From Bacteroidales bacterium (GTDB lineage Bacteria; Bacteroidota; Bacteroidia; Bacteroidales; UBA10428): a stretch of 64,000 bases of DNA. Shown in pieces: positions 33,409 to 43,203 of this stretch (position 1 is the first letter of the stretch; every line of letters begins with the position of its first letter). Under the pieces are notes generated by a model. The model saw only the letters and a list, made by a program, of their open reading frames with translations. It made no database searches and had not been told where the DNA came from. The stretch spans positions 1 to 64,000 of the forward strand of contig JAFGBD010000046.1 in NCBI GenBank assembly GCA_016933335.1, read 5' to 3'. Position numbers and translations under genes: made by a program.

Positions 33409-33496
33409 CGGAGAGAGCGGGATTCGAACCCGCGTACCACTTTTGGCGGTAACACGCTCTCCAGGCGTGCGCCTTAGTCCACTCGGCCACCTCTCC
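33409..33496 (-). tRNA. tRNA-Ser (anticodon GGA)
   Basis: 88 nt with a long variable arm, as for serine tRNAs. The acceptor GGAGAGG pairs with TCTCTCC, discriminator G. The anticodon stem CACGC/GCGTG encloses CTGGAGA (anticodon GGA, reads TCC and TCT). The variable arm TACC...GGTA and T-arm GCGGG-TTCGAAT-CCCGC are intact. CCA is not encoded. Confidence 0.96.
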
Positions 33497-33558
33497 CTCA
33501 AAGAACCCATAATTTTATCAAGGGCGAAAATTACGAAAAAAAATTCAATTACAAATTA

Positions 33559-34596
33559 TTAAAGTGTTATTTCTCCCCTTAATGAACTATTAAGACTTTT
33601 TACCAGGTCACGGCCGGTTAATCCCTGCCCCAGGATGTACATAAGTTTAGTAACCGCAGCTTCGGTTGTAATATCATGACCACCAATGACGCCGGCATTT
33701 GAAAGCCTGAGGCCTGTTTCATACATCTCCATTTCAACCCTGCCAACACGGCACTGGGATATATTTAATACCAGGATTCCTTTGTGCAAGGCCCGGTGAA
33801 GTTCATTCATCAGCCAGGTTGCATCAGGCGCATTTCCGGAACCATAGGTTTCAATGATCAAAGCTTTTAACCCCGGAGTCTGAATGATTGAACCGATTAA
33901 TAACCTGTTGATTCCCGGAAAAATTTTCAGGATGGCAATGCCGGTATCAAGATTCCTGTGAACAATAAGCTTTTTATTCCTGTCTTTCGGGTAATGGATA
34001 GCCTGATAATTGTACCTGATATGGACCCCGCTTTCAGCCAGTGGCGGATAATTTGGAGACCTGAAGGCATTGAAATCCTCGACATTGTTCTTGATGGTTC
34101 TGTTTCCCCTCAGAAGCTTGTTTTCAAAGAAAATACAAACTTCCGGTACAATCGCTTCGTTATTCTTTTTTGCAGCAGCTATCTCAAGGGCGGAAATCAG
34201 GTTTTCCTTCCCATCGGTCCGGGGTGAATCAATGGGTAACTGTGAACCTGTAAAAATAACGGGTTTATTTAGATTTTCAAGCATAAAACTCAATGCGGAA
34301 GCCGAATAGGCCATGGTGTCGGTCCCGTGCAAAACAACAAAACCGTCGTAAGCGGAATAACTGGTTTCAATGATTTCTGCTATTTCAATCCAGACTTCGG
34401 GGCTGACATTTGAAGAATCAAGCGGCGGATCAAATGCATGTGAAGTAATATTATAACCGAATTTTTTGAGTTCAGGGACTTCCTCCAGAATATGATCAAA
34501 AGGGAAAGGTTTTAAAACGCCGGATTCAGCATCCTGTATCATCCCGATGGTACCACCTGTATATATGATCAGGATGGCAGCTTTATTTTTTACCAT
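33559..34596 (-). CDS. ansA: Type I L-asparaginase
   Basis: 345 residues, cytoplasmic (no signal peptide). The two catalytic Thr motifs are present: YTGGTIGMIQD near residue 13 and VVLHGTDTMAYSASALSFML near residue 86. SQLPIDSPRTDGKENLISAL is the further conserved region. It hydrolyses asparagine to aspartate and ammonia. It follows tatD on the same strand with a gap of 273 bases, so it is likely transcribed separately. Confidence 0.92.
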   Translation of the reverse strand: MVKNKAAILIIYTGGTIGMIQDAESGVLKPFPFDHILEEVPELKKFGYNITSHAFDPPLDSSNVSPEVWIEIAEIIETSYSAYDGFVVLHGTDTMAYSASALSFMLENLNKPVIFTGSQLPIDSPRTDGKENLISALEIAAAKKNNEAIVPEVCIFFENKLLRGNRTIKNNVEDFNAFRSPNYPPLAESGVHIRYNYQAIHYPKDRNKKLIVHRNLDTGIAILKIFPGINRLLIGSIIQTPGLKALIIETYGSGNAPDATWLMNELHRALHKGILVLNISQCRVGRVEMEMYETGLRLSNAGVIGGHDITTEAAVTKLMYILGQGLTGRDLVKSLNSSLRGEITL

Positions 34597-34649
34597 GTAT
34601 TTTATTTATCCTTGACAGACCAAATATAGCTAATTACAGCATATTAAAT

Positions 34650-34712
34650 AATGACACATGGCATATGATGCCAGATGAGGCTGAATTAAAAATGACACCT
34701 GGCAGATGATGC
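34650..34712. repeat. Two direct repeats of 22 bp upstream of ansA
   Basis: Two 22-bp copies lie at 34650-34671 and 34691-34712 with 20 of 22 identical bases and a period of 41 bases. They are ~54-116 bases upstream of the ansA ATG (minus strand). Purpose unknown. Confidence 0.5.
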
Positions 34713-34869
34713 TTAATAATCCTGAATCGCATCCGGGATACAGCATAGCTCTGCCCGGTTCATAGCTATCAGAAAAATAAAGATGTATCATTGTTTTGGG
34801 ATTTCGGTATCATATCCTCCCAGGCAATTGATGATTGTTATTGCCTGATTTTTTCCTGAAAAGGATTCA

Positions 34870-35649
34870 TTAAGCGAGAGGCAGTCCGAATATTTTTATT
34901 GCATTACCGGTTGTGACATCTGCGACCTGGTTCAGGCTGATATTTTTTATCTGCGCGATTTTTTCGGCAATGTAAACAATGTAGCTGCTTTCGTTTCTTT
35001 TACCCCTGTAAGGGACAGGTGCAAGAAAAGGGGAGTCGGTTTCAATAACCATGTGTTCGAGTGATATCTCTTTGATGATGCTCTCAAGCCCGGAATTTTT
35101 GAAAGTAACAATTCCCCCTATCCCCAGAAACAGTCCGAATTCGCCAATGATTTTTTTTGCCTGGTCAGCATTACCGGTAAAGGCATGAAATACGCCGTTT
35201 AATGCCTGATTTTTATAATTATCAAGGATATCAAATATTTCGCCGAATGATTCCCGTGCATGTATCACAATGGGTAAATTGTATTTCAGGGAAAGCTCTA
35301 TCTGAAATATAAATGCTCTTTTTTGCTCCTCCAGGAATGACCTGTCATGGTAAAGATCGATGCCTGATTCTCCAATTCCATAGTACCGGCCTGTTTTCAG
35401 TTCCCCGGATATGACCTCAAGTTCATTTTTATACGTGTTCTTTACTGAAACAGGATGTAAACCCATCAGGGGGAAAATGTTAGAAGAAAAATGATCACAA
35501 AGCTGATTCATTGGCCCGACGGTGTTGCTGTCAATATTTGGCATAATTATGCCGCTGACATTTTTCTCAAGGGCATTTCTGATCATCTTTTCACGGTCAT
35601 CATCAAAATGATCCAGGTACAGGTGCGCATGTGTATCAACAAATTGCAT
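34870..35649 (-). CDS. TatD-family deoxyribonuclease
   Basis: 259 residues, TIM-barrel metallohydrolase. The first metal pair is VDTHAHLYLDHFDDDREKMI; other ligands are in YGIGESGIDLYHDRSFLEEQ, LPIVIHARESFGEIFDIL and NGVFHAFTGNADQAKK, and VIETDSPFLAPVPYRGKRNE holds the last Asp. TatD/YcfH proteins are 3'-5' nucleases. It follows cysK by 35 bases, perhaps in one transcript. Confidence 0.9.
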   Translation of the reverse strand: MQFVDTHAHLYLDHFDDDREKMIRNALEKNVSGIIMPNIDSNTVGPMNQLCDHFSSNIFPLMGLHPVSVKNTYKNELEVISGELKTGRYYGIGESGIDLYHDRSFLEEQKRAFIFQIELSLKYNLPIVIHARESFGEIFDILDNYKNQALNGVFHAFTGNADQAKKIIGEFGLFLGIGGIVTFKNSGLESIIKEISLEHMVIETDSPFLAPVPYRGKRNESSYIVYIAEKIAQIKNISLNQVADVTTGNAIKIFGLPLA

Positions 35650-35684
35650 CGTATATATTAAAAAAGGTCCATATGAGTATTATA

Positions 35685-36596
35685 TTAAAATAATCCTTCA
35701 ACAGAAAGATACCTTTCGCCTGTATCATAGTTAAATCCGATTACCCTCGAGCCTTTGGGCAGGTCTTTAATTTTCTTTGCAATAGCAGCCAGGGTCGCCC
35801 CTGAAGAAATACCTGCGAACAGGCCTTCTTCTCTGGCCGCCCGAATGGCATATGCAAATACTTCTTCTTTTGATACCTGTATTGTTCCGTCAAGTGTATG
35901 TGTGTTAAGATTCCGGGGTATAAAGCCGGCACCGATTCCCTGAATTGGATGAGACCCTGGCATACCGCCGCTGATGACAGGTGATAATTCAGGTTCAACT
36001 GCAAATGTCTTTAGCCGGGGGAAGGACCTTTTAAGAATTTCAGACACTCCTGTGATATGTCCGCCTGTGCCAACACCTGTGATCAGGCAGTCAAAACCGT
36101 CAGGGAAATCTTTAATGATCTCATCAGCGGTTTCTTTTCTGTGAATTTCAACATTTGCAGGATTGTCAAACTGAGAAGGGATCCATACGCCGGGATTCTC
36201 TGCTGAGATTTGTTTTGCTTTTTCAATAGCCCCTTTCATGCCCTTTTCGCTTGGTGTCAGTTCAAATTCAGCCCCATATGCAGCCATGATCTTTCTTCGT
36301 TCGACAGACATCGACTCAGGCATAACCAGTATAAGCCTGTATTTTTTAACGGCTGCCACCATTGCAAGGCCAATACCTGTGTTTCCTGAGGTGGGTTCAA
36401 CTATAACGGTGTCTTTTTTCAGGATACCTTTTTTCTCAGCATCCTCAATCATTGCCAAAGCAATCCTGTCTTTAATGCTGCCTCCCGGATTGCATCGCTC
36501 CAGTTTGATCCAGACTTCATAATCTTTCGGGTACAGGTGGTTGATATACAGATGCGGTGTATTACCTATGGTATCAAGAATGTTTCGGGCTTTCAT
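35685..36596 (-). CDS. cysK: O-acetylserine sulfhydrylase (cysteine synthase)
   Basis: 303 residues, fold-type II PLP enzyme. The PLP lysine motif is [20 protein letters not shown] and [20 protein letters not shown] is the substrate-binding loop (TSGNTG). [14 protein letters not shown] binds the PLP phosphate. It makes cysteine from O-acetylserine and sulfide. It is encoded 126 bases behind cysE, which supplies its substrate. Confidence 0.93.
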   Translation of the reverse strand: MKARNILDTIGNTPHLYINHLYPKDYEVWIKLERCNPGGSIKDRIALAMIEDAEKKGILKKDTVIVEPTSGNTGIGLAMVAAVKKYRLILVMPESMSVERRKIMAAYGAEFELTPSEKGMKGAIEKAKQISAENPGVWIPSQFDNPANVEIHRKETADEIIKDFPDGFDCLITGVGTGGHITGVSEILKRSFPRLKTFAVEPELSPVISGGMPGSHPIQGIGAGFIPRNLNTHTLDGTIQVSKEEVFAYAIRAAREEGLFAGISSGATLAAIAKKIKDLPKGSRVIGFNYDTGERYLSVEGLF

Positions 36597-36722
36597 ATGT
36601 TACATTATTTAGGTCTTTGTTTGAATTGGTTACGACAAATGTTTCCGGTTCTGTTATCCGGGAAACATCTGAAATTTAATAATGTTCAGAGGAGAAAAAC
36701 CGGCTGCCCGGGACTGATGGTT

Positions 36723-37565
36723 TTATCCCGGGAGATCGGGTTCATTTTTCTTTAATTCCTTACTGTTTCGGATCACAACCTTACTTTCATGATATACTAC
36801 CGAATAGGGCGGTACGCTTTTTGTAAGCCAGACGTTACCCCCGATAATTGTGTCGTGTCCGATAACAGTCTCACCACCCAATATGGTGGATCCGGAATAA
36901 ATGATTACATTATCTTCGATGGTAGGATGTCTCTTAATGCCTTTCATGCTTTTTTTTACGTATGCAGCTCCAAGAGTGACACCCTGATAGATTTTTACAT
37001 TATTGCCAATGACGGTTGTTTCACCAATGACTACCCCGGTTCCGTGATCGATCAGAAAATGACTACCGATGGTTGCTCCCGGGTGAATCTCAATACCTGT
37101 TTTACTATGGGCATATTCTGAGATCATGCGCGGCAGAAACGGAATCTTCAGGTTATAGAGAACGTTTGCAAGTCTGTAAACCGCAATACAATAAAAGCCC
37201 GGGTAGTAAAGAATAATGCTTTCCATTGATCTGGCAGCGGGGTCAAAATCAAGAAAGAGCCTGGCGTCCTGCATCAGATGTTCATATATTTTTGGCACCT
37301 TATTGAAAAATTTATCGGTTATCTTGCTGACACTTTCGTTGAGTGTTTTTTCAAGGGGAGTGATCAGATCTTTGAAATCGAGCATAAGCTGTGAGAGGTT
37401 AAGCCCGATAAGCGGCAGGTTGCATTTGCGATCTGCCTTGAACGGGAAGAGGAAATTGATGATGTTGTCAGCAAAATTCTGTGCTTTCAGAATGGACGGT
37501 ACCTCCTTTCTGAAATTTTTGTATTGTTCAAGAAGATGTTCAGGCAGGTTTTCCAGGTTATACAT
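36723..37565 (-). CDS. cysE: Serine O-acetyltransferase
   Basis: 280 residues. A long helical N-terminal half (~1-150), with ARLFLDFDPAARSMESIILY, precedes the left-handed beta-helix with hexapeptide repeats: IEIHPGATIGSHFLIDHGTG, VVIGETTVIGNNVKIYQGVT, VIIYSGSTILGGETVIGHDT. The catalytic His of HPGA and DHGTG is present. It acetylates serine, the first step of cysteine synthesis, and precedes cysK on the same strand. The N-terminal half is longer than in the E. coli type and corresponds to the EpsC-like form frequent in Bacteroidota. Confidence 0.93.
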   Translation of the reverse strand: MYNLENLPEHLLEQYKNFRKEVPSILKAQNFADNIINFLFPFKADRKCNLPLIGLNLSQLMLDFKDLITPLEKTLNESVSKITDKFFNKVPKIYEHLMQDARLFLDFDPAARSMESIILYYPGFYCIAVYRLANVLYNLKIPFLPRMISEYAHSKTGIEIHPGATIGSHFLIDHGTGVVIGETTVIGNNVKIYQGVTLGAAYVKKSMKGIKRHPTIEDNVIIYSGSTILGGETVIGHDTIIGGNVWLTKSVPPYSVVYHESKVVIRNSKELKKNEPDLPG

Positions 37566-37633
37566 AAATCAGAAGAATTTAGTTAATAAAACGGGTGTGT
37601 CTGTTTCGGATATAAGGATTTTCAATTAAGGCA

Positions 37634-38449
37634 TTAATTACCATTGGGCATCATTTTTTCCAGCTTGTTGAAAGAAGTCAGCAGTCCCTTTATCAGTGCC
37701 GAACTGAATCCCTGGTGTTCCATTTCGTTTAATCCGGAAATGGTGATACCCTGGGGAGTGGTGACTTTATCAATCTCTTTTTCAGGATGGCTGTTGTTTT
37801 CAAGTATTAACTGAGCAGCGCCTTTTATGGTCTGGGCTGTAATCAGCTGCGATAGTTCGGCTCCAAATCCGATTTCGATCCCGCCCTGAGTGGCTGCACG
37901 AAGAAACCTCAGGGCAAAAGCTATGCCGCATGCACCCAGCACCGTTACGGCACCCATCAGTTCTTCCTGGATAACAAGGGCCTTCCCGAGTTGTTCAAAA
38001 AAAGAGATGACAGATTTTTCCTGTATTTTGCTGGTATTTAAGAAAGATATACATGTCATCGATTCCAGGATTTCAATGGCTGTATTTGGCATGATACGGA
38101 CAAGCGGTACTTTTCCAACATGCTTCTCCAGCACTGAGAGACTGATACCTGTTACCGTCGAGATGACAATTTGTTTTTCAGGATTGATACCTGGTTTTAT
38201 TTCATCAAGTACCTCATGCACCTGCTGGGGCTTAACAGCGACAATGATCAGGTCTGAACCCTGAATTGCCCGGATATTATTGTCATCCTGTACATTGAAA
38301 CCTTTTTGCCGGAGGTATGAGATACGTGCCGGCCTTTTTTCAGTGATGACAATATCCTGGCTGTTAAACGCTTTAAGTTTCAGAAGGCCTTTGGCAAAAG
38401 ATGTTCCCAGATTACCTCCCCCGATAATTGTAATTCTGTTTATCTTCAC
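37634..38449 (-). CDS. proC: Pyrroline-5-carboxylate reductase
   Basis: 271 residues. The N-terminal Rossmann motif is ITIIGGGNLGTSFAKGLLKL. SDLIIVAVKPQQVHEVLDEI and VRIMPNTAIEILESMTCISF are typical P5CR regions, and the C-terminal helical dimer domain ends with VTTPQGITISGLNEMEHQGF (the PGGTT-like signature, here TPQGIT). It makes proline from pyrroline-5-carboxylate with NAD(P)H. It precedes cysE on the same strand with a gap of 68 bases. Confidence 0.93.
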   Translation of the reverse strand: MKINRITIIGGGNLGTSFAKGLLKLKAFNSQDIVITEKRPARISYLRQKGFNVQDDNNIRAIQGSDLIIVAVKPQQVHEVLDEIKPGINPEKQIVISTVTGISLSVLEKHVGKVPLVRIMPNTAIEILESMTCISFLNTSKIQEKSVISFFEQLGKALVIQEELMGAVTVLGACGIAFALRFLRAATQGGIEIGFGAELSQLITAQTIKGAAQLILENNSHPEKEIDKVTTPQGITISGLNEMEHQGFSSALIKGLLTSFNKLEKMMPNGN

Positions 38450-38670
38450 GATAATTTATTTATTTTGTACTATTTACAATGTTTTCAGGCATACCGATAT
38501 TCAGGTTTACCTGTTTTTCAGGCAAACAGGCAAAGGAAAAATAAAATAAAATAAAACCTGAAAGAACAAAAATGGAATTTTAGCTATCCATGTATCAGAA
38601 TGAACCTTATTTTTTCCCTGAATTTTAAATTATTCTTCAAAGTGCCTGTGCATCCTGGCAGTAATAACTA

Positions 38671-39933
38671 TCATCCTTTAATGGCTTTGATGCCGGGAAG
38701 CTCTTTACCTTCCATATATTCAAGCATCGCTCCGCCTCCGGTTGAAACATAACTTACACTGGAAGCAAGTTTATTCTTATTGATTGCAGCAACAGAATCA
38801 CCACCTCCTATCAGGCTGAAAGCACCTTTACCTGTAGCCCGTGCAATGGCCTGGGCGATGGCTGAGGTACCTTTTGCAAATTTATCCATTTCGAAGACTC
38901 CCATGGGGCCATTCCATAAAATGGTCTTTGAATTATCAATGACCTCACTGAAGACTTTTATTGTTTCAGCACCGATATCCAGTCCCATCCAGCCATCAGG
39001 AGTCTGATCAATCTTTGTAACGGTTGTTTTTGCACTGGGATCAAAAGCATCTGCATTAACAGCATCAACCGGAAGATAAATTTTTACGCCTTTTTCTTTT
39101 GCCTTATTCAGAATATCCAGTGCAAGTTCAAGTTTATCTTCTTCACAAAGTGATTTCCCTATTTTGCCTCCCCTGGCCTTAACAAAGGTATATGTCATTC
39201 CGCCACCGATAATCAGATTCTGAACACGGTCAAGCAGGTTTTCAATGATCATTATTTTATCCGAGACTTTGGCACCGCCCATGATTGCAGTAAATGGTTT
39301 TTCAGCTGAGAATAACACTTTATCCATTGCTTTAAGTTCTGCTTCAATCAGATAGCCAAACATAGAGTTTTCCGGGAAATAAGCGGTAATCAGTGCTGTT
39401 GATGCATGAGCACGGTGTGCTGTACCAAAAGCATCATTGACATAACAATCCGCATAGCCTGCCAGATTTTTTACGAAATCCTTCTGGCTTTCCTTAACCC
39501 TGGCCTTGCCTTCTTTTTTCTGTTCATCAGTTGCATCATCACCAAGATGATAAGGTTTTCCTTCTTCTTCTTCATAAAAACGGAGGTTCTCAAGCAATAA
39601 CACCTCTCCCGGCTCCAAAGCATCTATCATCGATTTGGTTGTATCACCCATACAGTCGCTTGCGAATTTTACCGGAAGGCCCAGCACTTTTTCAACAGCA
39701 GGTACAACATATTTCAGTGAGAACTTATCCTGCACTTTGCCATTGGGACGGCCCAGGTGTGACATGAGAACTGCGGAACCTCCGTCATTTAATATTTTCC
39801 TGATTGTCGGCATTGCACCACGGATTCGCGTATCATCCGTAACTTCAAAAGTCTGCTTGTCCAGAGGCACATTAAAATCAACTCGCATAATTGCTCGTTT
39901 TGCTTTAAAGTTGTATTTGTCTATTGTCTGCAT
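38671..39933 (-). CDS. pgk: Phosphoglycerate kinase
   Basis: 420 residues. The N-terminal substrate domain has [20 protein letters not shown] and [20 protein letters not shown]; the C-terminal nucleotide domain has [40 protein letters not shown] and [17 protein letters not shown]. Central reaction of glycolysis: 1,3-bisphosphoglycerate and ADP to 3-phosphoglycerate and ATP. An insertion around residues 125-145 ([18 protein letters not shown]) is common in Bacteroidota. Monocistronic, divergent from holB over 282 bases. Confidence 0.96.
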   Translation of the reverse strand: MQTIDKYNFKAKRAIMRVDFNVPLDKQTFEVTDDTRIRGAMPTIRKILNDGGSAVLMSHLGRPNGKVQDKFSLKYVVPAVEKVLGLPVKFASDCMGDTTKSMIDALEPGEVLLLENLRFYEEEEGKPYHLGDDATDEQKKEGKARVKESQKDFVKNLAGYADCYVNDAFGTAHRAHASTALITAYFPENSMFGYLIEAELKAMDKVLFSAEKPFTAIMGGAKVSDKIMIIENLLDRVQNLIIGGGMTYTFVKARGGKIGKSLCEEDKLELALDILNKAKEKGVKIYLPVDAVNADAFDPSAKTTVTKIDQTPDGWMGLDIGAETIKVFSEVIDNSKTILWNGPMGVFEMDKFAKGTSAIAQAIARATGKGAFSLIGGGDSVAAINKNKLASSVSYVSTGGGAMLEYMEGKELPGIKAIKG

Positions 39934-40215
39934 TGGTTCTATAATTGTTTTAATGATTTATCAGCAGGTATTGAAAACAATCACACAAAATAACGAAAAA
40001 AAACGCTATAATCCATCAGCCCGATTTTTATGCGTTTAATTTTTACTAAAGAAATGGGTTACATCTTGTCTCCCGATTCAGCATAGACGTTTCATTCTTT
40101 TTTTGTTTTAACAGGGGATCATAAATGACGCTAAATTGAATACCGGTTATTTAAGAAAACGGTATTCAGGAAAGGACATTTTTTTTACCTTTACCCCGGA
40201 CAATAATTTTTATCA

Positions 40216-41358
40216 ATGTTTTTCAGGGATATACCGGGACAGCAGGACATTAAGGGGCGATTGATACAGTCAGTTATGTCGGGAAGAGTCAGTCATGCAC
40301 AGTTATTTCTCGGGCCGGAAGGATGCGGAAACCTTCCCATGGCTGTAGCCTATGCCAGGTACATCAGTTGTCTGAAAAGAAATGAAAATGATTCCTGTGG
40401 TACCTGTTCAAGCTGTATCAAATATAACAAATTCATTCACCCTGATTTGCATTTTATTTTTCCGGTCAATTCGGGTAAGAAGAAACTGGATCATCCTGTC
40501 AGTGATGATTATATAAATGAATGGAGGGAGAAGTTGCTGCAGAATCCCTGGTTTATAGAAACTGAATGGTATGAATTCATTGGAATAGAAAATAAGCAGG
40601 GATTTATCGGAAAGGATGAGAGTCAGCAGATTATCAGGAAACTTAGCTTAAAACCTTTTGAGTCTGATCATAAAATATTGATTATCTGGCTTCCGGAAAG
40701 GATGAATCCCGCAGCAGCCAACAAATTACTTAAGTTGATTGAGGAACCTCCTGATATGACAGTAATCATTATGGTTTCCGAATCAACTGAAAAAATATTA
40801 CCTACCATTCTTTCCCGTCTTCAGGTTCACAGATTCTCAAGAATCAGTGATAAAGAGATGAAAACATCACTAAAAAAAAAATTTGATTTACCGGAAAACC
40901 AGCTTGATAACCTGATTCATATTTCAGACGGCAACTATCACAGGGTATTGGAAATTATGGATTCAAGCGAGGAGATTGCATTGTTTCTGGATAAATTTGC
41001 ATCGCTGATGAGGATTTGCCACCAGAAGAATATAAACATGCTTGTGTCGCTGGCTGATGAACTTCATGCATTTGGACGGGAAAAACTCAAAAGGTTTCTG
41101 GATTATTCACTGAAGATGATCAGAGAGAATTATGCAATGAATTATAACAGGCAGGAACTGGTATACCTGTCTTCTGAAGAAAAGAGTTTTTCTGAAAGAT
41201 TTCATCCGTATGTTAATCGCAAAAACGTACACGATATTTATACACTCCTCAATAAAGCGTCAGGGGATATCGAATCAAATGCATATGCAAGGATTGTATT
41301 ACTGGACATTGGTCTTCAGTTGTTCGGACGGTTAGAAGTGGAAGGTGATCTGACATAA
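40216..41358 (+). CDS. holB: DNA polymerase III delta' subunit-like protein
   Basis: 380 residues of AAA+ clamp-loader type. The P-loop position reads FLGPEGCGNLPMAVAYARYI and lacks the GKT of a working Walker A, as expected for delta'. A zinc-binding CGTCSSCIKYNKFIHPDLHF follows, and KILIIWLPERMNPAAANKLL with LKLIEEPPDMTVIIMVSEST is the sensor-1 area. It is a structural part of the clamp loader of the replicase. It precedes ricT by 168 bases in the conserved holB-ricT-gldH order. Confidence 0.87.
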   Translation: MFFRDIPGQQDIKGRLIQSVMSGRVSHAQLFLGPEGCGNLPMAVAYARYISCLKRNENDSCGTCSSCIKYNKFIHPDLHFIFPVNSGKKKLDHPVSDDYINEWREKLLQNPWFIETEWYEFIGIENKQGFIGKDESQQIIRKLSLKPFESDHKILIIWLPERMNPAAANKLLKLIEEPPDMTVIIMVSESTEKILPTILSRLQVHRFSRISDKEMKTSLKKKFDLPENQLDNLIHISDGNYHRVLEIMDSSEEIALFLDKFASLMRICHQKNINMLVSLADELHAFGREKLKRFLDYSLKMIRENYAMNYNRQELVYLSSEEKSFSERFHPYVNRKNVHDIYTLLNKASGDIESNAYARIVLLDIGLQLFGRLEVEGDLT

Positions 41359-41526
41359 GATTTTCTCTGTTGCGTCAAATCTGCCGGCTGATGATCTTTC
41401 ATTGTAAAAACTTAATGATGGGAGGACGGACACCTGATCATTCTGAAAGAAAAAATAATTACTTTTGTTGTCGGACATGCCGGATATGAAAAAAGCATGG
41501 TTTGAACAGATAACTGAGTTAAGCAA

Positions 41527-42702
41527 ATGCAGTTAAAAATGGATAAGGATAAAAATACAGGAACGGGTAATTGTGTTTTTGATGGAAGGGGATGCCGCAA
41601 CATCATGGATGAATCCAATGATATTTCCTCCTGTGAATATTATGGTTGCAACAAACTTGATGCATTTAACTATCTTGAAAGTATACCAGAGGAATTCCAG
41701 GATTGTGAGATTATTGAAGTGAGGTTTAAAAATACCCGGAAAGGCTTTTTCAAAAGCAGTAATAACTTAAAAATCAAAGTGGGAGATATTGTTGCAGTTG
41801 AGTCATCCCCGGGACACGATATTGGAGTTGTTTCACTGACCGGACATTTGGTGATGCGCCAGATTTTAAGACAAAATCTGAAAATCAGCGAAAACGATAT
41901 GAAGAAAGTTTATCGCCGGGCAAAAGCTGCCGATATTGAAAAATGGAAAAATGCGATTGCGGCTGAACATTCCACAATGATTGAATCAAGAAGGATTGCT
42001 GCAGGTTTAAAACTTGAAATGAAGATCGGTGATGTTGAATACCAGGGTGATGGTACAAAAGCCATATTTTATTATATTGCAGATGACAGGGTTGATTTCA
42101 GGGAGCTGATTAAAATCCTGGCTGAACGATTCAGGGTCAGGATCGAAATGAAGCAGATCGGAGCCCGGCAGGAAGCAGGAAGAATTGGAGGTATTGGTTC
42201 CTGCGGACGTGAATTATGCTGTTCAACCTACATCTCAAACTTTGTGTCAGTCACCACCAATTCTGCCCGTTATCAGGGAGTTTCTTTAAATCCCCAAAAA
42301 CTGGCAGGACAATGCGGTAAGCTTAAATGTTGCCTGAATTATGAATTAGATTCTTACTTTGATGCTCAGGCGGATTTTCCTGATACCGCAATCCCTTTGC
42401 AAACTGAAGCAGGACCGGCATACCACCAGAAAACAGATGTTTTCCGACGCCTGATGTGGTATTCATATGATGAGAAAATTCCTGTTAATATTGCCTGTCT
42501 GGCAGTTGAAAAGGTTAAAGAGATCATTGAGCTGAATAAAAGGGGTGAAAAGGTTAAAAAGCTTGAGAGTATTGAAAACAGTGATGTGAAATCAATGCTG
42601 GAATATGTTAATGTTGGTGCAGAAGAAAGTCTTACCAGATTCGAAGATAAAACAAATGAAAAACCGAAAAAAAAACACAAGCATAAACACAGAAAGAAAT
42701 AA
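41527..42702 (+). CDS. ricT: PSP1-domain protein RicT
   Basis: 391 residues. The PSP1 C-terminal core (~70-300) contains many conserved cysteines: GGIGSCGRELCCSTYISNF and QKLAGQCGKLKCCLNYELDS, which in Bacillus help hold Fe-S clusters in the RicA-RicF-RicT complex. An extra Cys-rich N-terminus (GRGCRNIMDESNDISSCEYY) and a basic Lys/His tail flank the core. In Bacillus the complex aids mRNA maturation; the role here is not known. The gldH start overlaps its 3' end by 47 bases. Confidence 0.88.
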   Translation: MQLKMDKDKNTGTGNCVFDGRGCRNIMDESNDISSCEYYGCNKLDAFNYLESIPEEFQDCEIIEVRFKNTRKGFFKSSNNLKIKVGDIVAVESSPGHDIGVVSLTGHLVMRQILRQNLKISENDMKKVYRRAKAADIEKWKNAIAAEHSTMIESRRIAAGLKLEMKIGDVEYQGDGTKAIFYYIADDRVDFRELIKILAERFRVRIEMKQIGARQEAGRIGGIGSCGRELCCSTYISNFVSVTTNSARYQGVSLNPQKLAGQCGKLKCCLNYELDSYFDAQADFPDTAIPLQTEAGPAYHQKTDVFRRLMWYSYDEKIPVNIACLAVEKVKEIIELNKRGEKVKKLESIENSDVKSMLEYVNVGAEESLTRFEDKTNEKPKKKHKHKHRKK

Positions 42703-43186
42703 TCCGGAGTACAACATCAGGTATTTTTTCCTTTTTTTTTCGGTGATAATAATCACTTTCCTCACTTTTTCATGTGATAAAGATGCTGTTTACGATGACA
42801 ATATCACTATCCCTCATTATGTATGGAATTATAAGGACACATTATCCTTTTATGTGAACATTTCTGATACCTCTTATGTATATAACATCTGTCTTAATAT
42901 CAGAAATACAAAGAATTACCAGTATAGCAATTTGTTTTTGTTTATTTCAACCTATGCTCCAAATGGCTATTTTCTGAAAGATACCTTTGAGATCAGGCTT
43001 GCAGATTTTAAAGGCAAATGGCTAGGTAAGGGAGTTGGAAATGTTTTCAGCCTTCAGGTACCCTATAAAATGAAGATAAAATTTCCGCAAAAGGGAATTT
43101 ATTTATTTAGAATACAGCATGCGATGTGGAACAAAAATCTCAAAGGGATCACCGATGCGGGTATACGTGTTGAGAAAGCCAGGTAA
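42656..43186 (+). CDS. gldH: Gliding motility lipoprotein GldH
   Basis: About 176 residues from the ATG at 42656, inside the 3' end of ricT. The N-terminus has a basic stretch, a hydrophobic helix (YFFLFFSVIIITFLTF) and a lipobox ending at Cys (FLTFSC). The mature part matches the GldH family (VWNYKDTLSFYVNISDTSYV, then YNICLNIRNTKNYQYSNLFL). In Flavobacterium GldH is needed for gliding; in non-gliding Bacteroidota it is still found, possibly with T9SS. Order holB-ricT-gldH is conserved in the phylum. Confidence 0.85.
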   Translation: MKNRKKNTSINTERNNPEYNIRYFFLFFSVIIITFLTFSCDKDAVYDDNITIPHYVWNYKDTLSFYVNISDTSYVYNICLNIRNTKNYQYSNLFLFISTYAPNGYFLKDTFEIRLADFKGKWLGKGVGNVFSLQVPYKMKIKFPQKGIYLFRIQHAMWNKNLKGITDAGIRVEKAR

Positions 43187-43203
43187 CCTTCTTCTTTGCA
43201 GTT

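Noticed and set aside
38510-38530. Hairpin CCTGTTT/AAACAGG downstream of pgk as a terminator
   Set aside because: The stem is only 7 bp and no T-run follows on the minus strand, so it does not meet the criteria for an intrinsic terminator.
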